Below are positions 1-11,928 of a stretch of DNA of 64,000 nucleotides, one piece after another. The first letter of the stretch is position 1, and each line of letters starts with the position of its first letter. Under the pieces are notes generated by a model. That model made no database searches and was not told the DNA's origin. It saw nothing but the letters and a program-made list of their open reading frames with translations. The stretch lies in NCBI RefSeq assembly GCF_001665605.1, contig NZ_LZSV01000016.1, positions 248,001 to 312,000 on the forward strand, read 5' to 3'. This DNA is from Mycobacterium sp. 852014-50255_SCH5639931. GTDB taxonomy: Bacteria; Actinomycetota; Actinomycetes; Mycobacteriales; Mycobacteriaceae. A program made the translations under genes and the position numbers.

Positions 1-899
1 ACCAGCGGGTTGAACTTCTGGCGTTGGTTGGGCTGCTCGCCGTCCTTCGGCACGCGAACCGCCCCGGTCACCGCGTCGCCGCGGCGCAGGCCGTTCTTGC
101 GCACCATGTTCATGGACACGTAGACGTCGTGCGGACCGGCCAGGTAACCGGAGGTGCGGACGAACGCGTAATTGTCGAGCACGTCAAGGATTCCGGCGAC
201 CGGCTGCACGACGTCGTCCTCGCGGAGTTCGGTGTCGCCGCCCTCGCCGGACCGCTCACCGCGCCGCCTGCGATCGCGGAAGCGGCGACCACGCCTGCCT
301 CCACGACCCTCGCCGTCGTCGTCCTGCTGGTTCGAGCCGCCACGAGACTGCTGGCCGCCCGAGCCCTGCCGATCATCGCTTTGCTCGCTGCCCGAGTCCT
401 GGCCGCGCTCTTCGCTCTGGTTGTCACGCTTGCCGCCCTGGCGGGTGCGGTCCTCGCCGGTCGCATTGGCCTCGCGGTTGCGTGAGCGCTCGCCATCCGA
501 TTCGTCGCCGGTGCGGGCTGATCCCGGCTCGCGGGAGGCGCTGCGCCGTTCGCGGCGGGGCGCCTCGGTTGTCGAACCGTCCTGGTGGTCCTCGCCGGCC
601 GGTGCTTCAGCACTGGCGGCGTCGGACTTTGCGCCGTCCTCGGGGGTGGCAGGGGCGGACGTCCCGTTGGACTGTCCCCTGATTTCCTTTATGGCGGCGA
701 TGAGTTCGTTCTTGCGCATGCCCGACGTCCCCTTGACGCCGACCTCGTTAGCCAGCGCGCGCAATTCGGGAAGCACCATGGTCGACAGGGAGCCAACCGT
801 GGCTTTGGTTTTGACATCGGGTGTGTCTGGGGTCACAGCGCTCGGCACCTCGTTGCTGTCGGTGCTCGCGTCAGCCGTGAACAGGTCCGTATCGGTCAC
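1..899 (-). CDS. rho: Transcription termination factor Rho (5' part, runs off window)
   Basis: Rho is the hexameric RNA-dependent ATPase helicase that ends transcription at C-rich unstructured transcripts. The visible ~299 codons give the N-terminal SAP-like helix region (VLPELRALANEVGVKG, residues ~42-57), then a long Arg/Gly/Asp/Glu/Gln-rich low-complexity insert typical of actinobacterial Rho, then the start of the cold-shock-type RNA-binding domain (GILDVLDNYAFVRTSGYL). The ATPase core lies beyond base 1. The start is GTG at 899, preceded by a purine-rich GGAAGAAAGGAA ribosome site. Upstream is a ~200-nt leader with its own promoter, so rho is probably transcribed apart from thrB. Identification is secure; only the 3' part is missing. 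Confidence 0.96.
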   Translation of the reverse strand, partial: MTDTDLFTADASTDSNEVPSAVTPDTPDVKTKATVGSLSTMVLPELRALANEVGVKGTSGMRKNELIAAIKEIRGQSNGTSAPATPEDGAKSDAASAEAPAGEDHQDGSTTEAPRRERRSASREPGSARTGDESDGERSRNREANATGEDRTRQGGKRDNQSEERGQDSGSEQSDDRQGSGGQQSRGGSNQQDDDGEGRGGRRGRRFRDRRRRGERSGEGGDTELREDDVVQPVAGILDVLDNYAFVRTSGYLAGPHDVYVSMNMVRKNGLRRGDAVTGAVRVPKDGEQPNQRQKFNPL

Positions 900-1112
900 G
901 GAGTTCCTTTCTTCCCCCGCTGATCACGTCATCCGGGGGGTTCGTTGCATTCAGCCAAATCGCCGAGTGCGCCCAAATATCGACTCTGCAACGGTGATCG
1001 CCTAAATCGGCGGAGTAAGCGGCGAACCTCGTCCACGAGAAGAATTGGTGTTGTCCTAGCGGCAAGGCAGTATGGATGCAGATGCAGATGCTGCGATTGC
1101 TGGACGGGTCCG
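900..1112 (-). promoter_or_regulatory. Long 5' leader of rho (candidate autoregulatory region)
   Basis: About 200 nt separate the predicted rho promoter from the GTG start. The leader (minus strand) begins with a C-rich, G-poor stretch holding three near-identical GCATCT units, which resembles a Rho-utilisation (rut) site. It then holds a small open frame read from GTG through 35 codons (VDEVRRLLRRFRRSPLQSRY...) that ends about 25 nt before rho. Autogenous control of rho through leader termination is known in other bacteria. Applying it here is inference. Confidence 0.4.
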
Positions 1113-1141
1113 AGGATAGCCCGCATCCTGCCTGGAAGCAA
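1113..1141 (-). promoter_or_regulatory. SigA-type promoter for rho
   Basis: On the minus strand TTGCTT (1141-1136) and TATCCT (1118-1113) are separated by exactly 17 bases. This is a good match to mycobacterial housekeeping promoters (TTGNNN / TANNNT). The predicted start of transcription is near 1105. Confidence 0.5.
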
Positions 1142-1166
1142 GCAAACCCTCCGGCCACGCTAAAGA

Positions 1167-3204
<2,038 letters not shown>

Positions 3205-3208
<4 letters not shown>

Positions 3209-4530
3209 GAACCGGTCTCTTCCAATCGCAGCACACTGGTGACGCCCTGCACGACGTCCAAATCCGCCAGCGCATCGACGGTTTCGGAGAGTGCGGCGTC
3301 GGTGGCGCTGTGTGTGACAACCACGACACGGGCTCCCACCCGCCGCCCGCCCTCGTCGGACACGCCCTCCTGCCGGACCTCGGCGATGCTCACCTCGCGC
3401 TTGGCGAATTCGGCAGCCACCGTGGACAACACGCCCGGCTTGTCGGCGACGTTCATGCTGACGTAGTAGCGGGTGTTGATGAAACCCATTGGGGCGATGG
3501 GAAGCTGGGCGTACTTGGATTCCTTCGGCCCGCGGCTGCCCAGTACCCGGTTGCGGGCGGCCATCACCAAGTCACCGGTGACCGCGGATGCGGTGGGTGC
3601 GCCACCGGCGCCCTGACCGTAGAACATCAGCCGGCCGGCCGCCTTGGCCTCGACCACCACGGCGTTGAACGCCCCGTTGACGGTGGCCAACGGGTGCGAC
3701 AGCGGCACCAGCGCCGGATAGACGCGGGCCGAGACCCGTTCCTGTCCATCGTCGCCCGGGATGCGCTCGCAGATGGACAGCAGCTTGATGGTGCAGCCCA
3801 AAGAGCGCGCGGAGGCGAAGTCGGCCGGGGTGATTTTGGTGATGCCCTCGCGATAGACGTCGTCGGCGGTGACCCGGGTGTGAAAGGCGATCGATGCCAG
3901 AATCGCGGCCTTGGCCGCGGCGTCGTAGCCTTCGACGTCGGCCGTGGGATCGGCCTCGGCGTAGCCCAGCGCGCTCGCCTCGGCCAGGGCGGTTTGGTAG
4001 TCGGCGCCGGTGCTGTCCATCGCGGACAGGATGTAGTTGGTGGTGCCGTTGACGATGCCGGCGACCCGCAGCACGGTGTCGCCCGCCAGCGACTGGGTGA
4101 GCGGGCGGATGACCGGGATCGCACCCGCGACCGCCGCCTCGAAATACAGGTCGACGTGGGCGTTTTCGGCGGCCTGCGCCAGTTCCCCGGTGGAGGTGGC
4201 CAACAGCGCCTTGTTCGCCGTGACGACGGATTTGCCGTGCTCGAGCGCGCGCAGGATGGCCTTGCGGGCCGGTTCCACCGGCCCCATCAGCTCCAAGACG
4301 ATGTCGACGTCTTCGCGGGAGACGAGTTCCTCGATGTTGTCGGTGAGCAACTCGATCGGAACACCGCGGTCGGCGGCGACCCGCCGCACTCCGACGCCGC
4401 GCAACACCAAGGGCGCGCCGACCCGAGCCGCGAGGTCGTCGGCGCTGTCCTCGATGATTCGGACAACTTCGCTTCCGACGTTGCCGAACCCGAGTACCGC
4501 TACGCCGACGGGCTTTTCGTCACCGGGCAC
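3205..4530 (-). CDS. thrA: Homoserine dehydrogenase
   Basis: Reduces aspartate semialdehyde to homoserine with NAD(P)H, the branch point towards Thr and Met. The 441-residue protein has an N-terminal Rossmann motif GFGNVG (residues 14-19), the catalytic homoserine dehydrogenase core ([34 protein letters not shown]) and a C-terminal ACT domain (~355-430, [20 protein letters not shown]). The ACT domain normally gives threonine feedback inhibition. It starts three bases after the lysA stop and overlaps thrC. It is often named hom; Rv1294 is the counterpart. Confidence 0.97.
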
Positions 4531-4533
4531 AGT

Positions 4534-5952
4534 TCACCTCACTTCCAGACTCAGTAGATCGTCAACCGTCTCGCGGCGCAGGATCAGCCGGGACCGCCCC
4601 GCGCGCACCGCCACCACCGCCGGGCGGCAGATCATGTTGTAGCGGCTCGACAGCGAATAGCAGTAGGCGCCGGTCGCCGCGACCCCGAGCAGGTCACCGG
4701 GCCGAAGGTCGTCGGGCACCCACGCGTCACGCACCACGATGTCACCGGTTTCGCAGTGCTTTCCGACGATCCGGGCCAGGGTCGCCGGCGCGTCGCTGGC
4801 CCGCGAGACGAGCCGGGCGTCGTACTGCGCGTCATAGAGCGCGGTGCGGATGTTGTCGCTCATCCCGCCGTCGACGCTGACGTAACGGCGTTGGGCTGTG
4901 CTGCTCACGTCGACGTCCTTGACGGTGCCCACCTCGTACAGCGTGATGGTGCCCGGCCCGGCGATAGCACGCCCGGGCTCCACCACCAGCCTCGGGGTGG
5001 GCAGGCCGACGGCCGCCGACTCGTTGCCGACGATGGCAGTCAGCTTGGCCGCCAGTTCGGCCACCGGGGGCGGGTCGTCAGTTCCCAGGTATGAAATCCC
5101 CAGCCCCCCACCGAGATCCACGGTCGAGATCTGCACCGTCTTGTCGACGCCGAATTCATTGACGATCTGGTGCAGCAGCCCGATGACGCGATGCGCGGCG
5201 ACTTCGAAGCCGTCCACGTCAAAGATCTGGGAGCCGATGTGGCTGTGCAGGCCCACCAGTCGCAGGTGATCGGTGGCGAACACCCTGCGCACCGCGGCCA
5301 TCGCCGCGCCGCTGGCCACCGACAGCCCGAACTTCTGGTCTTCGTGTGCCGTGGAGATGAACTCGTGCGTGTGCGCCTCGACCCCGACGGTGAGCCGGAC
5401 GTAGACGTCCTGGACGACGCCGGCGTCGGCCGCGATGGCGTCGAGGCGTTCGATTTCGGTCATCGAGTCCAGGACGATGTGCCCGACACCGACTTTGACA
5501 GCCGCGGTCAGCTCCGCGACGGATTTGTTGTTGCCGTGGAAGGTGATCCGCTCCGGCGGGAAGTCGGCGTGCAGCGCGACCGCGAGCTCGCCGCCGGTGG
5601 AGACGTCGAGCGAGAGCCCTTCCTCATCAACCCAGCGAGCGATCTCGCTGCACAAGAAGGCCTTCGCCGCGTAGCACACGTTGTGGCCACCGCCGAAGGC
5701 CGTCGCCAGCTCGCGGCACCGGGAACGGAAGTCGTCCTCGTCGACGACGAACAGCGGGGTGCCGTACTCCTGGGCGAGCTGGGTCACCGGGATTCCAGCG
5801 AGGCTGGCCGCACCCGTGTCGTCACGAACGATGTTGCGCGGCCACACGTTCGGCGCGAGCCGCAGCAGCTCGTCGGGGGATTGCGGTCGCGGCGGGCTAT
5901 TCAGGGGCCGAGTCTCTTCGGCGTGCCGCGGACCGGCGGGGTGTACGTTCAC
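4534..5952 (-). CDS. lysA: Diaminopimelate decarboxylase
   Basis: LysA decarboxylates meso-diaminopimelate to L-lysine with PLP. The predicted 472 residues hold the PLP lysine in CYAAKAFL (K97), the glycine loop [16 protein letters not shown] for phosphate binding, and KHCETGDIV near the C-terminus with the second-subunit active-site cysteine. A GTG at 5952 overlaps the argS stop (ATGTGA). It makes the protein about 25 residues longer than M. tuberculosis LysA, whose first codon has no start-codon equivalent here. The frame remains open further upstream through argS, but that extension is a shadow. Confidence 0.95.
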   Translation of the reverse strand: MNVHPAGPRHAEETRPLNSPPRPQSPDELLRLAPNVWPRNIVRDDTGAASLAGIPVTQLAQEYGTPLFVVDEDDFRSRCRELATAFGGGHNVCYAAKAFLCSEIARWVDEEGLSLDVSTGGELAVALHADFPPERITFHGNNKSVAELTAAVKVGVGHIVLDSMTEIERLDAIAADAGVVQDVYVRLTVGVEAHTHEFISTAHEDQKFGLSVASGAAMAAVRRVFATDHLRLVGLHSHIGSQIFDVDGFEVAAHRVIGLLHQIVNEFGVDKTVQISTVDLGGGLGISYLGTDDPPPVAELAAKLTAIVGNESAAVGLPTPRLVVEPGRAIAGPGTITLYEVGTVKDVDVSSTAQRRYVSVDGGMSDNIRTALYDAQYDARLVSRASDAPATLARIVGKHCETGDIVVRDAWVPDDLRPGDLLGVAATGAYCYSLSSRYNMICRPAVVAVRAGRSRLILRRETVDDLLSLEVR

Positions 5953-7601
5953 ATTCGCTCCGGAGCGGCGACACCGAGGATCGTCAGCCCGTTGGCGATG
6001 ACCTGGCGGGCGGCCTCGCACAGCGCCAGGCGCGCGGTGTGCAGGTGGGTGGGCTGTTCGTCGCCCTGGGGCAGGACCCGGCACGAGTCGTAGAACCGGT
6101 GGTAATCGCCGGCCAGGTCTTCCAGGTAACGGCACACCCGATGCGGTTCCCGCAGGGACGCAGCAGTTTTCAGCACGCGGGGGAATTCCCCGATGCTGCG
6201 CAGCAGGGTCCCCTCCTTGTCGTGGCTGAGCAGCTCGAGATGACCGGTGTCGGGGATCAGGCCCAGCTCGGCGGCGTTGCGGGCCAGCGCCGACAGCCGC
6301 GCATGCGCGTATTGCACGTAATAGACCGGATTTTCGTTCGACGCCGACGACCACAGCGCCAGGTCGATGTCGATCGGGGTGTCGACCGAGGAACGGATCA
6401 GGCTGTAGCGCGCCGCGTCGACGCCGATCGCCTCGACCAGGTCGTCGAGCGTGATGACGGTTCCGGCCCGCTTGCTCATCCGGACCGGCGCGCCGTCGCG
6501 GACCAGGTTCACCATCTGCCCGATGAGGACCTCGACGGTCGCCGGGTCGTCACCGAACGCGGCGGCGACGGCCTTGAGCCGGGCGATGTATCCGTGGTGG
6601 TCGGCGCCGAGCATGTAGATGCACAAGTCGAAGCCGCGCTGCCGCTTGTCCAGGTAATAGGCGATGTCACCGGCGATGTAGGCGGGCTTGCCGTCGCTCT
6701 TGATCACGACGCGGTCCTTGTCGTCACCAAAAGCGCTGGTGCGCAACCAGGTTGCGCCGTCCTTCTCGTAGATGTTGCCCGTCTCGCGCAACCGGGCGAT
6801 GGCCTGGTCGACCCGGCCGCTGGTGTGCATCGAGTCTTCGTGGGTGTAGACGTCGAAGTCGGTCCCGAACTCGTGCAACGACTCTTTGATGTGGGTGAAC
6901 ATCAGGTCGACGCCGATGGCGCGGAACGTCTCGCGCATGTCGGCGTCGGGCAGGCTCAGCGCGTCGGGCGCCTCCTGCAGCACCTGCGCGGCGATGTCGT
7001 TGATGTAGGCGCCGGCATAGCCGTCCTCGGGCGTTGGTTCGCCCCTGGCGGCGGCGATCAGCGAGCTTGCGAACCGGTCGATCTGGGCGCCGTGGTCGTT
7101 GAAGTAGTACTCGCGCAGGACGTCGGCGCCCTGCGTGGCGAGCAGCCTGCCCAGCGCGTCGCCGACGGCGGCCCAGCGGGTGCCGCCGATGTGGATGGGT
7201 CCGGTGGGGTTGGCCGAGACGAATTCGAGGTTGATCTTGTGGCCGGCCAGCGCGTCGGATTGACCGAAGGTGTCGCCGGCGCCGATGACAGCGTTGACGA
7301 TCTTGGCCTGCGCCGAGGCCTCGAGACGCAGGTTGATGAAGCCGGGACCGGCCACCTCCGCCGAGGCGACACCGTCGGCCTCGGACAGCGCCTCGGCCAG
7401 CCATCCGGCCAGTTCACGGGGGTTGGCGCCGACCTTCTTGCCCAGCTGCAGCGCCAGGTTGCTGGCGTAGTCGCCGTGCTCGGGATTGCGGGGCCGCTCC
7501 ACGGTGACCGTCGCCGGCAACGCGGCAGCATCCAGCCCACGCTCGACCAGCACCGCGGAGGCGGTGGTCTTGAGCAGCTCAGCGAGGTCAGCGGGGGTCA
7601 C
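5949..7601 (-). CDS. argS: Arginyl-tRNA synthetase
   Basis: Class I synthetase that charges tRNA-Arg in the cytosol. The 550-residue protein shows the Arg-specific N-terminal domain, the HIGH-type motif in [13 protein letters not shown] (~residue 130), a KMSKS variant MSKRAG (~373) and a C-terminal DALR anticodon domain ([16 protein letters not shown]...). It is the first gene of the lysine/threonine operon. It starts with GTG 8 bases after a TAGGAT hexamer (7615-7610) and has no obvious Shine-Dalgarno site, so a leaderless transcript is possible. tRNA-Arg lies ~115 bp upstream on the other strand. Confidence 0.97.
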   Translation of the reverse strand: MTPADLAELLKTTASAVLVERGLDAAALPATVTVERPRNPEHGDYASNLALQLGKKVGANPRELAGWLAEALSEADGVASAEVAGPGFINLRLEASAQAKIVNAVIGAGDTFGQSDALAGHKINLEFVSANPTGPIHIGGTRWAAVGDALGRLLATQGADVLREYYFNDHGAQIDRFASSLIAAARGEPTPEDGYAGAYINDIAAQVLQEAPDALSLPDADMRETFRAIGVDLMFTHIKESLHEFGTDFDVYTHEDSMHTSGRVDQAIARLRETGNIYEKDGATWLRTSAFGDDKDRVVIKSDGKPAYIAGDIAYYLDKRQRGFDLCIYMLGADHHGYIARLKAVAAAFGDDPATVEVLIGQMVNLVRDGAPVRMSKRAGTVITLDDLVEAIGVDAARYSLIRSSVDTPIDIDLALWSSASNENPVYYVQYAHARLSALARNAAELGLIPDTGHLELLSHDKEGTLLRSIGEFPRVLKTAASLREPHRVCRYLEDLAGDYHRFYDSCRVLPQGDEQPTHLHTARLALCEAARQVIANGLTILGVAAPERM

Positions 7602-7716
7602 GAGCGTCCATCCTATTGGCTGAGGTGCCCGCGCCCCGAATCCATTGCGGTGGCATAGCGGCTACCGACATGCGCTACTCTGGCGGGGCCCAATGGCGCA
7701 ACACCGACGTCGTAGC

Positions 7717-7789
7717 GCCCCCGTAGCTCAGGGGATAGAGCGTCTGCCTCCGGAGCAGAAGGCCGCAGGTTCGAATCCTGCCGGGGGCA
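7717..7789 (+). tRNA. argV: tRNA-Arg (anticodon CCG)
   Basis: A 73-nt cloverleaf. The acceptor arms GCCCCCG and CGGGGGC pair perfectly, with discriminator A at 7789. The D-arm is TAGCTCAGGGGATAGAGC. The anticodon stem TCTGC/GCAGA encloses loop CTCCGGA (anticodon CCG, reads CGG). The T-arm is GCAGGTTCGAATCCTGC. CCA is not encoded. The 3' end abuts an integrase remnant, the usual arrangement at a phage attachment site. Confidence 0.97.
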
Positions 7790-7865
7790 CTCATGTTTCT
7801 TGCAGGTCAGACGGTGTTTCCGTTAGTCAGCTCGGCTGATGAAAATGCCATTTCGGGCCTCAGTG

Positions 7866-8085
7866 TCACGAGGATGTCACAACTGTTCCCAAAGTCTTTC
7901 CGGCCAGCAAAAGCGCGTCGTCCTGGCTATGGGCGTAGCTCCGCGCCGTGGTCGCCGCGTCGGTATGGCCCAGCCAATTCGCGATGACGGCCAGCGGCAC
8001 GCCGCGCAGGTGCAGCACGGTCCGAGTGACGGGCGTCGTGCAGCCGGATCGGTCGCACACCGGCCGCCTTGCCTGGAGTCGCCAT
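7866..8085 (-). pseudogene. Phage-type tyrosine integrase, C-terminal remnant (frameshifted)
   Basis: Two adjacent minus-strand frames together give the end of a tyrosine recombinase. From 8085 one frame reads MATPGKAAGVRPIRLHDARH, which contains box II R..H. After a small net deletion near 8024 the sequence continues in another frame as VLHLRGVPLAVIANWLGH and TTARSYAHSQDDALLLAG, with the LGH box and the catalytic Tyr context, ending at a TGA at 7866-7868. The N-terminal two thirds are absent, so the gene is dead. It lies 77 bp past the tRNA-Arg 3' end, as expected for an element that integrated there. The surrounding DNA (7790-7900) is poorer in GC than its neighbours. Confidence 0.88.
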
Positions 8086-8122
8086 CAGGCACGCTGAAAC
8101 GTTCACCGCGCATAGACCGGAC

Positions 8123-9889
8123 TCAGATGGTGCATTTCAGCCCGACGTGGGCGGCGTGGTACCCGAGCCGGCGATAGAACGCCCGAGCCCTTTCGCGAGC
8201 CTCGTCTGTGGTCACCTGCGCCAGCTGTGCCCCGTGTGCTCGGCCGTAGTTGTGTGCCCACTCGACGAGTGCAGTACCAAGGCCCTGTGCGCGTTCGGCT
8301 TTGGCGACCCGTAATCCCTCGATCTGCAGCCGGGTGGCGCCGCCGCGGGAAAGGCCGGGAATGATCGTCAATTGCACGGTCGCGACGACCATATCGGAAC
8401 CGTTCAGGACGACTCCGAGGTAGTTGGATCGGTTGCGAACGACGATGTCGTAGGCCGCCTCGTAGCGTTCGAGTTCGGCGTCTTCGCGATCCTGACCGAA
8501 TTCGTCGTCGGAGAGCAGCTGGGCGATCACCCCCACGTGTTCGCGCGTCGCGCGTTGCACACGATATGTGCGGCCCGCTACCCGCAGCAGTCCTCGAACC
8601 GAGGACTGCGCCTGTGCCTGTAGGCGCGCCACCAACAGGTCCAGCCACGCCCCCACGTTGGTTCGTGCCTCCGCGGTATCCGGGTAGCGGCATCGCAGAT
8701 GTAGCCCGGACTCGTCCTGGATGAACCAGAGCATGACGCCGTCGGTATCAACGCTCGCGCTCACATACTGGGCGTCGAGTCCGACCGAGTCGATGCGCAC
8801 CGGAAGTCTGCTTTGGTCCAGCCAGGAAATCGCGAACATGCCGGGCGCGATGGGCATTCCACCCCACGGAGCCAGTACGTCGGCCAGTGGCCAGGAACCA
8901 AGCTGCACGGCTTCTTTGACGGCCGCGGCCGCGGCGTGCGGCTCGGCAACCGCCGACTCCAGGACCGAATTGGTGATGAACCAGCCCACCGAGTCGTGCC
9001 ATTTGTCTTCAAATCGGCTGTGCACGGGGAAGACCGCGCGCAGCGGCGCCCCGGCCAACTCGCGGGTCACCGCAGTCATGGCGACCACAGCGAGTGCCAG
9101 CGTCGAGACACCGTCTTCGCGTGCCTGCGCGACGAACGCGGCGCCATCATCAACATCGAACACGTCACGCACTTCAACGCGTTCCGGATGCGGCCCGGAC
9201 TCACCCAACGGCAGCGGAAACCGTGGCATCACCCCACCGCTGTCGCTGACGATTTGTGCCCATCGCGCGCGCACGCGTTCCGGTGCCGCGGGACGGTCCA
9301 ACAGTGCTTGCGTGTGCACGACAAATGCCGGCGGCGGCTGCAGCGACGACGTACGTCCGATCCGCGCGTCGGCGAGCCACGACAACAGGTCCCGGGCAAT
9401 CACCAGCATTGACCACATGTCCACGTGGGCGTGGTCGGCAGCGATCACCACCGTCAATCCGGCGGCGGTCTCCAGCACACACAACCGATGTGAGGGCCGC
9501 TGATAGGGCGAGCACGTCGCATTGAGAACTACTCGCAGTGCGTCGTTGACCGCCTGGCCCGGAGCGATCTCGTGCTCAACCCATTCGCCCGGGTGAATAT
9601 CGATCTCATGCAGCTGCGGATCGCCGTCCGCCCCGCGTGTGAATGCCGTTCGTAGGGTGCCGTGGCGGGCGATCACCGCCAGCCAGGCATCGGCCAACGA
9701 TTGGCGGCTGACCTCCGCCGGCAACCGAATGGACAGAGCCATCCAGGAGCCGGGTCGTGCGCCCGCACCAACGTGTATGCGCTGGTCGAAAGACACCGGG
9801 AGCTGCCGGCCAAGGTCAGACACCGACACGTCGTAGCCCCAGAGTCGTCCAAAGGGTAGCCGCAGGTGCGCCACGTTGGTCAGCCGCAT
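8123..9889 (-). CDS. Condensation-domain (acyltransferase-fold) protein fused to GNAT acetyltransferase
   Basis: A 588-residue protein of two parts. Residues ~1-430 resemble NRPS condensation/PapA-type acyltransferases, with active-site-like DHAHVD (152-157): the second His and the Asp of HHxxxD are present, while the first His is Asp. Residues ~453-588 form a GNAT N-acetyltransferase with acetyl-CoA loop RAQGLG (~533) and C-terminal ARAFYRRLGY. The substrate is unknown. Acyl transfer to a small amine- or alcohol-bearing metabolite is an inference. No carrier-protein or adenylation gene is nearby. A TAGGGT hexamer ends 6 bases before the ATG, compatible with a leaderless transcript. It lies inside the suspected tRNA-Arg island. 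Confidence 0.8.
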   Translation of the reverse strand: MRLTNVAHLRLPFGRLWGYDVSVSDLGRQLPVSFDQRIHVGAGARPGSWMALSIRLPAEVSRQSLADAWLAVIARHGTLRTAFTRGADGDPQLHEIDIHPGEWVEHEIAPGQAVNDALRVVLNATCSPYQRPSHRLCVLETAAGLTVVIAADHAHVDMWSMLVIARDLLSWLADARIGRTSSLQPPPAFVVHTQALLDRPAAPERVRARWAQIVSDSGGVMPRFPLPLGESGPHPERVEVRDVFDVDDGAAFVAQAREDGVSTLALAVVAMTAVTRELAGAPLRAVFPVHSRFEDKWHDSVGWFITNSVLESAVAEPHAAAAAVKEAVQLGSWPLADVLAPWGGMPIAPGMFAISWLDQSRLPVRIDSVGLDAQYVSASVDTDGVMLWFIQDESGLHLRCRYPDTAEARTNVGAWLDLLVARLQAQAQSSVRGLLRVAGRTYRVQRATREHVGVIAQLLSDDEFGQDREDAELERYEAAYDIVVRNRSNYLGVVLNGSDMVVATVQLTIIPGLSRGGATRLQIEGLRVAKAERAQGLGTALVEWAHNYGRAHGAQLAQVTTDEARERARAFYRRLGYHAAHVGLKCTI

Positions 9890-9979
9890 GGCGGTACCCT
9901 AACGCCCCGGTTAGCCTGAATGCTCGGTCTGCGCGGTCGGCTCCGGGGCGAGCCGTCCGGTCGTGAGAAGAGTTGCGTG

Positions 9980-10759
9980 ATGTCCACTTTCGTGGTTCCC
10001 GGAGCAGAGCTTGCGGTTGAACTCAGCGACGAAGGTGGTCATCCGGTAGTTCAACTGCACGGACTTACCTCCAGCCGCGCGCGTGACCGGGTGCTCAATC
10101 TCGACCTCGGCAGGGGCCTCAGCGGGACCCGACTGCTGCGGTACGACGCACGCGGCCATGGCAAGTCGACTGGGCGCAAGGTCCCGGAGGATTACCGATG
10201 GGAAAGCCTTGCCGAGGATCTTCTGCAGCTGCTCGACAAATGGTTTCCCGGCGAACGGGTGCACGGGGTCGGCCCGTCCATGGGTGCCGGCACGCTGCTG
10301 CACGCGGCTGCCCGCGAGCCGGACCGCTTCGCCGGCCTCACGCTCATGGTGCCGGCCACCGCGTGGGAAACCCGGCCCGCGCAGGCGGCGATCTACCGGG
10401 TTGCGGCCGAATTTATCGAAACCGAGGGAGTCGGGGCATTCATCGCTTCGGCGCGTGGGGCGACTCCGCCGCCAGCCACGGTCGGCGCGCCCGAAACAGT
10501 TCCCGATGTGGCCGACGCGCTGCTGCCGTCACTGTTTCGAGGCGCGGCTCTCAGCGACCTGCCCGCTCCCGAAGCGGTCGCACGAATCGACGTGCCGACG
10601 ACGATTCTGGCCTGGGTCGGCGACCCGGCGCATCCGATGTCGACAGCGGAATCGCTTGCCGCACTGATGCCGCGGTCAACGCTCACCGTGGCGCACATCC
10701 CGGCCGATGTCGAGACCTGGCCCCAGATCCTGAGCCAAGACGTCGCCCGCGGAGGCTGA
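9980..10759 (+). CDS. Alpha/beta hydrolase
   Basis: A 259-residue cytosolic alpha/beta-hydrolase-fold protein. Oxyanion region LHGLTSS lies near residue 27. YDARGHGKS (55-63) and the nucleophile elbow GPSMGAG (Ser100) are clear. The acid is probably Asp in WVGDPAHPM, and a His follows in the C-terminal strand (AHIPADVE). ATG at 9980 is preferred, preceded by GAGAAGAG. The open frame extends upstream to 9920, but without a ribosome site. The substrate is unknown; related enzymes include haloperoxidase-like esterases and 3-oxoadipate enol-lactonases. It is divergent from the condensation/GNAT gene. Confidence 0.82.
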   Translation: MSTFVVPGAELAVELSDEGGHPVVQLHGLTSSRARDRVLNLDLGRGLSGTRLLRYDARGHGKSTGRKVPEDYRWESLAEDLLQLLDKWFPGERVHGVGPSMGAGTLLHAAAREPDRFAGLTLMVPATAWETRPAQAAIYRVAAEFIETEGVGAFIASARGATPPPATVGAPETVPDVADALLPSLFRGAALSDLPAPEAVARIDVPTTILAWVGDPAHPMSTAESLAALMPRSTLTVAHIPADVETWPQILSQDVARGG

Positions 10760-11163
10760 CTTGTACGCGGACGCCACGTCGGCTCGTGCCTGGGCCGCGT
10801 CGGCGTCTTGCATGGTGTAGGCAATCAGCGGCCTCCGTCCGTACACCGTGCGCCGGCCCGAATCAATCGAGAGATCCCGGATGAATCCCGCTGCGATTGA
10901 GCGCACTGCGCAACCACCACGTTGGCCCAACGCGGCGGCGACGCCTTCGGGTGATCAGATTTGGAACCGATTGTCGCACAACGGATTTCATTTCGGCCGA
11001 GCTGAGGCGTCCGACAACGATCCGACACGCACACCCGCATTATGCCTCTGAACTGCGAATATGTGGCTCAATTCCGCAGTTATTGTTCCTGCCGGGGGGC
11101 ACAAACATTCTCGCAGGTAGGTCGGCCTTACGACCGTCGGCCAGGGCGGGTTAGATCGTCAGC
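10760..11163 (+). other. Intergenic stretch, no convincing gene
   Basis: About 400 bp between two hydrolase genes. The minus strand has a short open frame (about 10930-10743, containing AAGFIRDLSIDSG and PLIAYTMQDADAAQARADV) that might be a decayed gene end, but no family was recognised. An imperfect inverted repeat ACTGCGAAT (11052-11060) / ATTCCGCAGT (11071-11080) and a GGTCG-6-CGACC dyad lie before the downstream ATG and may serve as operator or promoter elements. GC content is lower around 10960-11110. Confidence 0.4.
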
Positions 11164-11928
11164 ATGGGCGAACGTGTGACGTTCCACGGCTCCACGGGCG
11201 CGCAGCTGGCAGGGGTCATCGAGGTGCCGGAAGGACCGGTGCGCGGCTGGGGCGTGTTCGCGCACGGCTTCACGCTCGGTAAGGACTCGCCGGCCGCGGC
11301 GAGAATCTGCAAGCAACTGGCCTCCGACGGTATCGGCATGCTGCGCTTCGATGCGCTGGGTCTCGGTGGATCCGAGGGCGACTGGGGGGACGGGTCGTTC
11401 ACGGTCAAGGTCGACGACATCGCCACGGCATGCGAATTCATGACCAACCGCGGAACCCCGGCCGACATCCTGGTCGGGCACTCGTGGGGCGGCGCGGCGG
11501 TGCTCGCTGCGGCACGACAGTGCCAGGGCGTGCGGTCGGTTGTCACCGTTGCCGCACCCGTTGACCCGAGCCACGTCGAGAAGCATTACGACGCAGTCGT
11601 CGACCGTTGCTTGGCGGAGGGCACTGCCGAGTGGATGGTCGGTGGCCGCACGCTGACCCTCAAGCGAGCATTCGTCGAGGATGTCCGCGCAGCCCACCTG
11701 CGCGACAAGATCAAGGACTTGCGCAAGCCGCTGCTCATCCTGCACTCGCCCACCGACAACACGGTCGGCATCGCGAATGCGAGCGAGATCTTCCGCTTGG
11801 CCCGTCACCCCCGCAGCTTCGTTTCGCTCGAGGGTTCGGATCACTTTCTGACCGCTCGGGGTCAAGCTCATCGCGCGGGGCGAATCATCGGCGCCTGGGC
11901 CGACGCCTACCTGGGCGATGGAGTTTGA
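11164..11928 (+). CDS. Alpha/beta hydrolase (serine aminopeptidase/esterase-like)
   Basis: A 254-residue predicted cytosolic hydrolase. Motifs in order: oxyanion loop FAHGFTLGKDS (~32-42), LRFDALGLGGSEG (60-72), nucleophile elbow GHSWGG with Ser107, acid in HSPTDNTVG (~198) and His in GSDHFLT (~228). It resembles the hydrolase often found fused or next to OsmC-type peroxide proteins, but no OsmC gene is here, so a role is not assigned. It ends in a convergent arrangement with the Ddn-like gene, with a hairpin between them. Confidence 0.83.
   Translation: MGERVTFHGSTGAQLAGVIEVPEGPVRGWGVFAHGFTLGKDSPAAARICKQLASDGIGMLRFDALGLGGSEGDWGDGSFTVKVDDIATACEFMTNRGTPADILVGHSWGGAAVLAAARQCQGVRSVVTVAAPVDPSHVEKHYDAVVDRCLAEGTAEWMVGGRTLTLKRAFVEDVRAAHLRDKIKDLRKPLLILHSPTDNTVGIANASEIFRLARHPRSFVSLEGSDHFLTARGQAHRAGRIIGAWADAYLGDGV

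Noticed and set aside
6039..7658. 539-codon plus-strand frame opposite argS
   Set aside because: Antisense shadow of argS; composition is typical of opposite-strand frames (Val/Asp/Arg/Gly rich) and it has no domain.
10743..10930. Short minus-strand frame with AAGFIRDLSIDSG
   Set aside because: It could be a gene remnant, but no family, ribosome site or partner was recognised. Mentioned only within the intergenic entry.
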